Source of the DNA: Azoarcus sp031555955 | GTDB lineage: Bacteria > Pseudomonadota > Gammaproteobacteria > Burkholderiales > Rhodocyclaceae | Assembly: GCA_031555955.1 (NCBI GenBank) | Contig: JAVBTY010000085.1 | Span: 1-16,950 of the forward strand | Reading direction: 5' to 3' | DNA length: 16,950 bases | Part shown: one piece after another, positions 14,064 to 16,950 of the stretch | Layout of the letters: the number at the start of each line of letters is the position of its first letter | How positions within the stretch are numbered: the first letter of the stretch is position 1 | Made by a program: the position numbers and the translations under genes | The notes under the pieces: model-generated | Told to the model about the DNA's origin: nothing | Seen by the model: only the letters and a program-made list of their open reading frames with translations | The model's database searches: none

Positions 14064-15217
14064 ATCTGGAGCAGACTTTTGCCGGGGTCGCTTTCCCGTC
14101 CGTTGCCTGGACTGAGGCGGGCCAGGCGCGCACAGCCCGCTGGCGTTCTGAAAACGGGGCGGCTGCGCCGAAACGGGTGCTTGTCGCGGACGACACGATG
14201 CGCGCCGATGCCGCATACCGGCTGGCGTGCGAAGGCACGGCGCTGCTGTGGCGCGGCGATTTCCACAACGCGCGCCAGCTGCTGCAGGCGATGGCGCGGC
14301 GGGTGCGGGCAAAGCCGCATAAGGCGGGCACGCCCGCGGAGGCGTTCCATCTGTACCGGCAGGCGCAGGCGCAGCGCGCGCGCATGCTGGGCATGCTGCT
14401 GCTGCCGCTGGAGGCGGACTATACGATCCCGCTACGGCGCGCGCCGGACGTGCGCCAGGCATGCGCGGACGTTTATGGCAGCGATGGCGGCGAAGCCTCG
14501 CTGGTGTCGCTGCGCGAACTGCTCGGCGTGACCGGCGCATACGAATGGCGCAGAAAGGGGGTGGACGTTCCCGCGCTCGGCGCGCGCATCCATCCCCATT
14601 ACGGCGTGTTTTCACCGGTGCGTGGCGAATACGTCGACCTCGTCGCACAGGCGCCGTTGCCGCCGGGGGAGCTGGCTTTTGACATTGGCGCTGGAACCGG
14701 TGTGCTGGCCGCGCTGCTGGCGCGGCGCGGCGTGGCCCGTGTGGTGGCGACCGAGCGGGCGGCGCGCGCGCTGGCCTGCGCGCGCGACAACATCCGGCGG
14801 CTGGGGCTGGAGGGCCAGGTCGACGTGACAGAGGCCGATCTGTTCCCGCCGGGCCGCGCCGCGCTGGTGGTGTGCAATCCGCCGTGGCTGCCGGGGCGCG
14901 CCAGCTCCCCGCTTGAACAGGCGGTGTACGATCCGGACAGCCGCATGCTGCGCGGTTTTCTTTCCGGGCTGAACGGGCGCCTCGCCCCGGGCGGCGAGGG
15001 CTGGCTGATCCTGTCTGATCTGGCCGAACATCTGGGGCTGCGCACGCGCGAGGCGCTGCTGGCGATGTTCGGTGAAGCCGGGCTGGTGGTGGCGGACCGG
15101 CTCGACATCCGCCCGCGCCATCCCAGGGCGCTTGATTCCACCGATCCGCTGCACGCCGCGCGCGCGCGGGAAATCACATCGTTATGGCGTTTGCGTAGCG
15201 CGAATTTCGGAGGGTGA
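14060..15217 (+). CDS. Class I SAM-dependent methyltransferase (NPPW type)
   Basis: This protein has 385 residues from the TTG start. The C-terminal half is a Rossmann methyltransferase: motif I FDIGAGTGVLAALLARRG (207-224), VVATERAARAL after it, and motif IV VVCNPPWLPG (270-279). NPPW/NPPY motifs are typical of enzymes that methylate the amide or amino nitrogen of Gln, adenine or guanine (HemK/PrmC, RsmC, RlmG groups). The N-terminal half (about 1-190) contains VADDTMRADAAYRLACEGTALLWRGDFHNARQLLQAMARR and HPHYGVFSPVRGEYVDL and probably binds substrate. The target is unknown. Coupling to the exosortase H pair may be operon convenience or may point to modification of an exported protein. There is no signal peptide. 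Confidence 0.85.
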   Translation: MNLEQTFAGVAFPSVAWTEAGQARTARWRSENGAAAPKRVLVADDTMRADAAYRLACEGTALLWRGDFHNARQLLQAMARRVRAKPHKAGTPAEAFHLYRQAQAQRARMLGMLLLPLEADYTIPLRRAPDVRQACADVYGSDGGEASLVSLRELLGVTGAYEWRRKGVDVPALGARIHPHYGVFSPVRGEYVDLVAQAPLPPGELAFDIGAGTGVLAALLARRGVARVVATERAARALACARDNIRRLGLEGQVDVTEADLFPPGRAALVVCNPPWLPGRASSPLEQAVYDPDSRMLRGFLSGLNGRLAPGGEGWLILSDLAEHLGLRTREALLAMFGEAGLVVADRLDIRPRHPRALDSTDPLHAARAREITSLWRLRSANFGG

Positions 15218-15311
15218 GCCCGGGTAGTCCTCTCATGCCTTGAGTTTCCGGGAGTTCACGGATTCCGCGCATGGAAGACAAAACTTCGGGTCGCTGCGCC
15301 CCGGGCCATGT

Positions 15312-15848
15312 TCAGGGTCGCGGCGCGTGCAGAATCAGGGTGTCGCCGCGCTGGGTGAAGTCCAGCTGGCCCAGCACGCTCATGCCGAGCAGCACCTGAT
15401 CGTCGTCCATGCCGGGATTGAGGTGGGCGCGCACGCCGCGCAGGCGGAAGGGGCCGATGCCGAGCTCGTCGATGCTTGTTTCCCGCACCGTGATGGTTCC
15501 GTTGGCGGTATCGGTGCGGCTGCTCGCGCCGGGTTGCAGCCCGAGCGCGGCGCCAAGCCGGGCGGGAACGGAAACGACGGTGGCGCCGGTGTCGAGCAGG
15601 AAAACCACCGGCTGGCCGTTGATCGCGCCGGGGGCAACGTAGTGGCCCATGCGGTTGCGCTGCAGCGTGATTTCGCTACCCGCGCCGGGGACGATGGAAA
15701 GATCGCGGTTGGGGTTGTCGCGCCGCTGCAGCGTCTGTTCGAAGAACAGCCACAGCACGCCCAGCAGCGCCAGCGCGGCGAGCAGGTACATGGCGCGGCC
15801 CGTGCGGCGTGTGTCGCCGGAGCCGTCTGCGGGATCGGGTGTGTCCAT
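15312..15848 (-). CDS. Membrane-anchored retropepsin-like aspartic protease
   Basis: This protein has 178 residues. One N-terminal transmembrane segment (MYLLAALALLGVLWLFF, 20-36) is followed by a periplasmic domain with the single aspartic protease motif FLLDTGATVVSVPARLGAALGL (DTG at 86-88), then GTITVRETSIDELGIGPF and VLLGMSVLGQLDF. This matches the bacterial retropepsin-like family (clan AA, TIGR02281-like), which needs a dimer to form the active site. Substrates are unknown. The start at 15848 lies 16 bases after the prfC stop. An upstream ATG at 15899 would overlap prfC and add unlikely residues. It is probably co-transcribed with prfC and ends convergent to the methyltransferase, with only about 90 bases between. 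Confidence 0.85.
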   Translation of the reverse strand: MDTPDPADGSGDTRRTGRAMYLLAALALLGVLWLFFEQTLQRRDNPNRDLSIVPGAGSEITLQRNRMGHYVAPGAINGQPVVFLLDTGATVVSVPARLGAALGLQPGASSRTDTANGTITVRETSIDELGIGPFRLRGVRAHLNPGMDDDQVLLGMSVLGQLDFTQRGDTLILHAPRP

Positions 15849-15864
15849 CTGCGTGCGGACGCGG

Positions 15865-16950
15865 TCAGTCCAGCACCTGGCCGTGCTCACGGGTGGCATG
15901 GAAGCCGACCACAGGCCATTTTTCCATCGTCACTTCGAGGTTGTAGCGGCTGGAGGAGAGATAGACCAGATTGCCGTCCACATCCTTGCCCAGGCGCATG
16001 GCTTGCTCGCGCTCGAAATTGCGCCGCGTGAGCGTGTCGGGGAAGACGAGCCAGCGCGCGGTGTGGATGTCGGCGGATTCGAAGATGGCATCCACCTTGT
16101 ATTCGTCCTTCAGGCGCTGGGCGACGACCTCGAACTGGAGCTGGCCAACAGCGCCGAGAAGCATCTGCCCGCCTTCCTGCTCGAAGACCTGAATGGCGCC
16201 TTCCTCGCCCAGTTCCTGCAAGCCTTTCTGCAATTGCTTGGATTTGAGCGGGTCGCGCAGGCGCGCGGCGCGGAACAGTTCCGGTGAAAAGTAGGGGATG
16301 CCCTTGAAGCCGAGGTTTTCGCCTTCGGTCAGGGTGTCGCCGATCTGTAGCTGGCCGTGGTTGTGGATGCCGATGATGTCGCCGGCCACGCCGTCTTCCT
16401 TGAGCACGCGCTCGTTGGCCATGAAGGTGAGCGCGTTGGCGAGCTTCATGTCGCGTCCGGCGCGCACATGCTTCACTTTCATGCCCGAGCTGTAGCGGCC
16501 CGAGCAGATGCGGAAAAAGGCGATGCGATCGCGGTGCTTCGGGTCCATGTTGGCCTGGATCTTGAACACGAAGCCGGTGAAGGCCGCCTCGGCCGGCTGC
16601 ACCGCGCGCGTGCCGGCGTCGCGTGGCTGCGGCGGCGGCGCCCAGTCGATCAGCGCCTGAAGAATTTCCTGCACGCCGAAATTGTTGATCCCGGAGCCAA
16701 AGAACACCGGGCTTTGCCGGCCGGCAAGGAAATCGCCGAGATCGAACGGTGTGGAAGCGCCCTGGAGCAGTTCGGCGTCTTCGCGCAGGCGGCCGACTTC
16801 CATCGGAAAGCGGCGGTCGAGTTCGGCGTTGCCCAGGCCCTTGAGCACTTCGGTATCGCTCCTGCGCTCTTCGCCCGCCGTGAAGGTCAGCACCTGATCG
16901 TCGAGCAGGTGATAAACGCCGCGGAAGGCCTTGCCCATGCCGACCGGCCA
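15865..16950 (-). CDS. prfC: Peptide chain release factor 3 (RF3), N-terminal part outside window
   Basis: This is a translational GTPase that removes RF1/RF2 from the ribosome after termination. The visible 361 codons cover the region after the G domain's Walker motifs: WPVGMGKAFRGVYHLL, SPVFFGSGINNFGVQEIL, QANMDPKHRDRIAFFRICSG (a signature block of RF3), IGIHNHGQLQIGDTL and LQFEVVAQRLKDEY. RF3 usually has about 530 residues, so roughly 170 residues including the P-loop lie beyond the right edge. The gene appears intact to its stop. Confidence 0.96.
   Translation of the reverse strand, partial: WPVGMGKAFRGVYHLLDDQVLTFTAGEERRSDTEVLKGLGNAELDRRFPMEVGRLREDAELLQGASTPFDLGDFLAGRQSPVFFGSGINNFGVQEILQALIDWAPPPQPRDAGTRAVQPAEAAFTGFVFKIQANMDPKHRDRIAFFRICSGRYSSGMKVKHVRAGRDMKLANALTFMANERVLKEDGVAGDIIGIHNHGQLQIGDTLTEGENLGFKGIPYFSPELFRAARLRDPLKSKQLQKGLQELGEEGAIQVFEQEGGQMLLGAVGQLQFEVVAQRLKDEYKVDAIFESADIHTARWLVFPDTLTRRNFEREQAMRLGKDVDGNLVYLSSSRYNLEVTMEKWPVVGFHATREHGQVLD

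Overview
The window is GC-rich proteobacterial chromosome, most likely betaproteobacterial. That placement rests on an exosortase H pair, a TolC-dependent Lap adhesin system and codon usage rich in G and C at third positions; no rRNA or tRNA is present to confirm it. All identifications come from motif recognition, not from a database search.

Layout. Bases 1-2865 are the 3' part of a large type I-secreted, repeat-containing adhesin. It is followed by a strong terminator and a broken fragment of a small conserved gene (2923-3048). After about 400 bases of non-coding DNA comes a second, complete but very short adhesin (3453-5792). It carries a LapA-type retention module with a PAAG protease site, a 15-unit proline-rich hexapeptide linker, and the same C-terminal modules as the first adhesin. 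It is followed by a related terminator and by the longer copy of the small gene (5866-6198). This arrangement points to a tandem duplication of adhesin, terminator and neighbour. A glycosyltransferase-methyltransferase fusion (6296-7864) follows. On the minus strand lie the matching control proteins, lapG (9921-10640) and lapD (7943-9865). Across a 600-base AT-richer divergent spacer is a TolC/LapE-type outer-membrane channel (11242-12687), closed by a very strong terminator. Bases 12917-15217 hold a tightly coupled operon of exosortase H, its associated membrane protein and a methyltransferase with a TTG start. Convergent to this are a membrane-anchored retropepsin-like protease and the 3' two thirds of prfC (release factor 3).

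How it works together. In the known Lap system, high c-di-GMP makes catalytically dead LapD sequester the periplasmic protease LapG, so the adhesin stays plugged in the TolC-like channel. When c-di-GMP falls, LapG cuts the retention module at a di-alanine and releases the adhesin. The window has LapD, LapG, a LapE-like channel and two LapA-like substrates, but not the inner-membrane transporter parts LapB and LapC.

The least ordinary parts are the miniature LapA with its proline linker, the paired paralogous adhesins sharing an unfamiliar module of about 170-185 residues, the cysteine pair in one adhesin repeat, and the embedded GlcNAc-transferase-like/methyltransferase fusion that could modify the adhesins.
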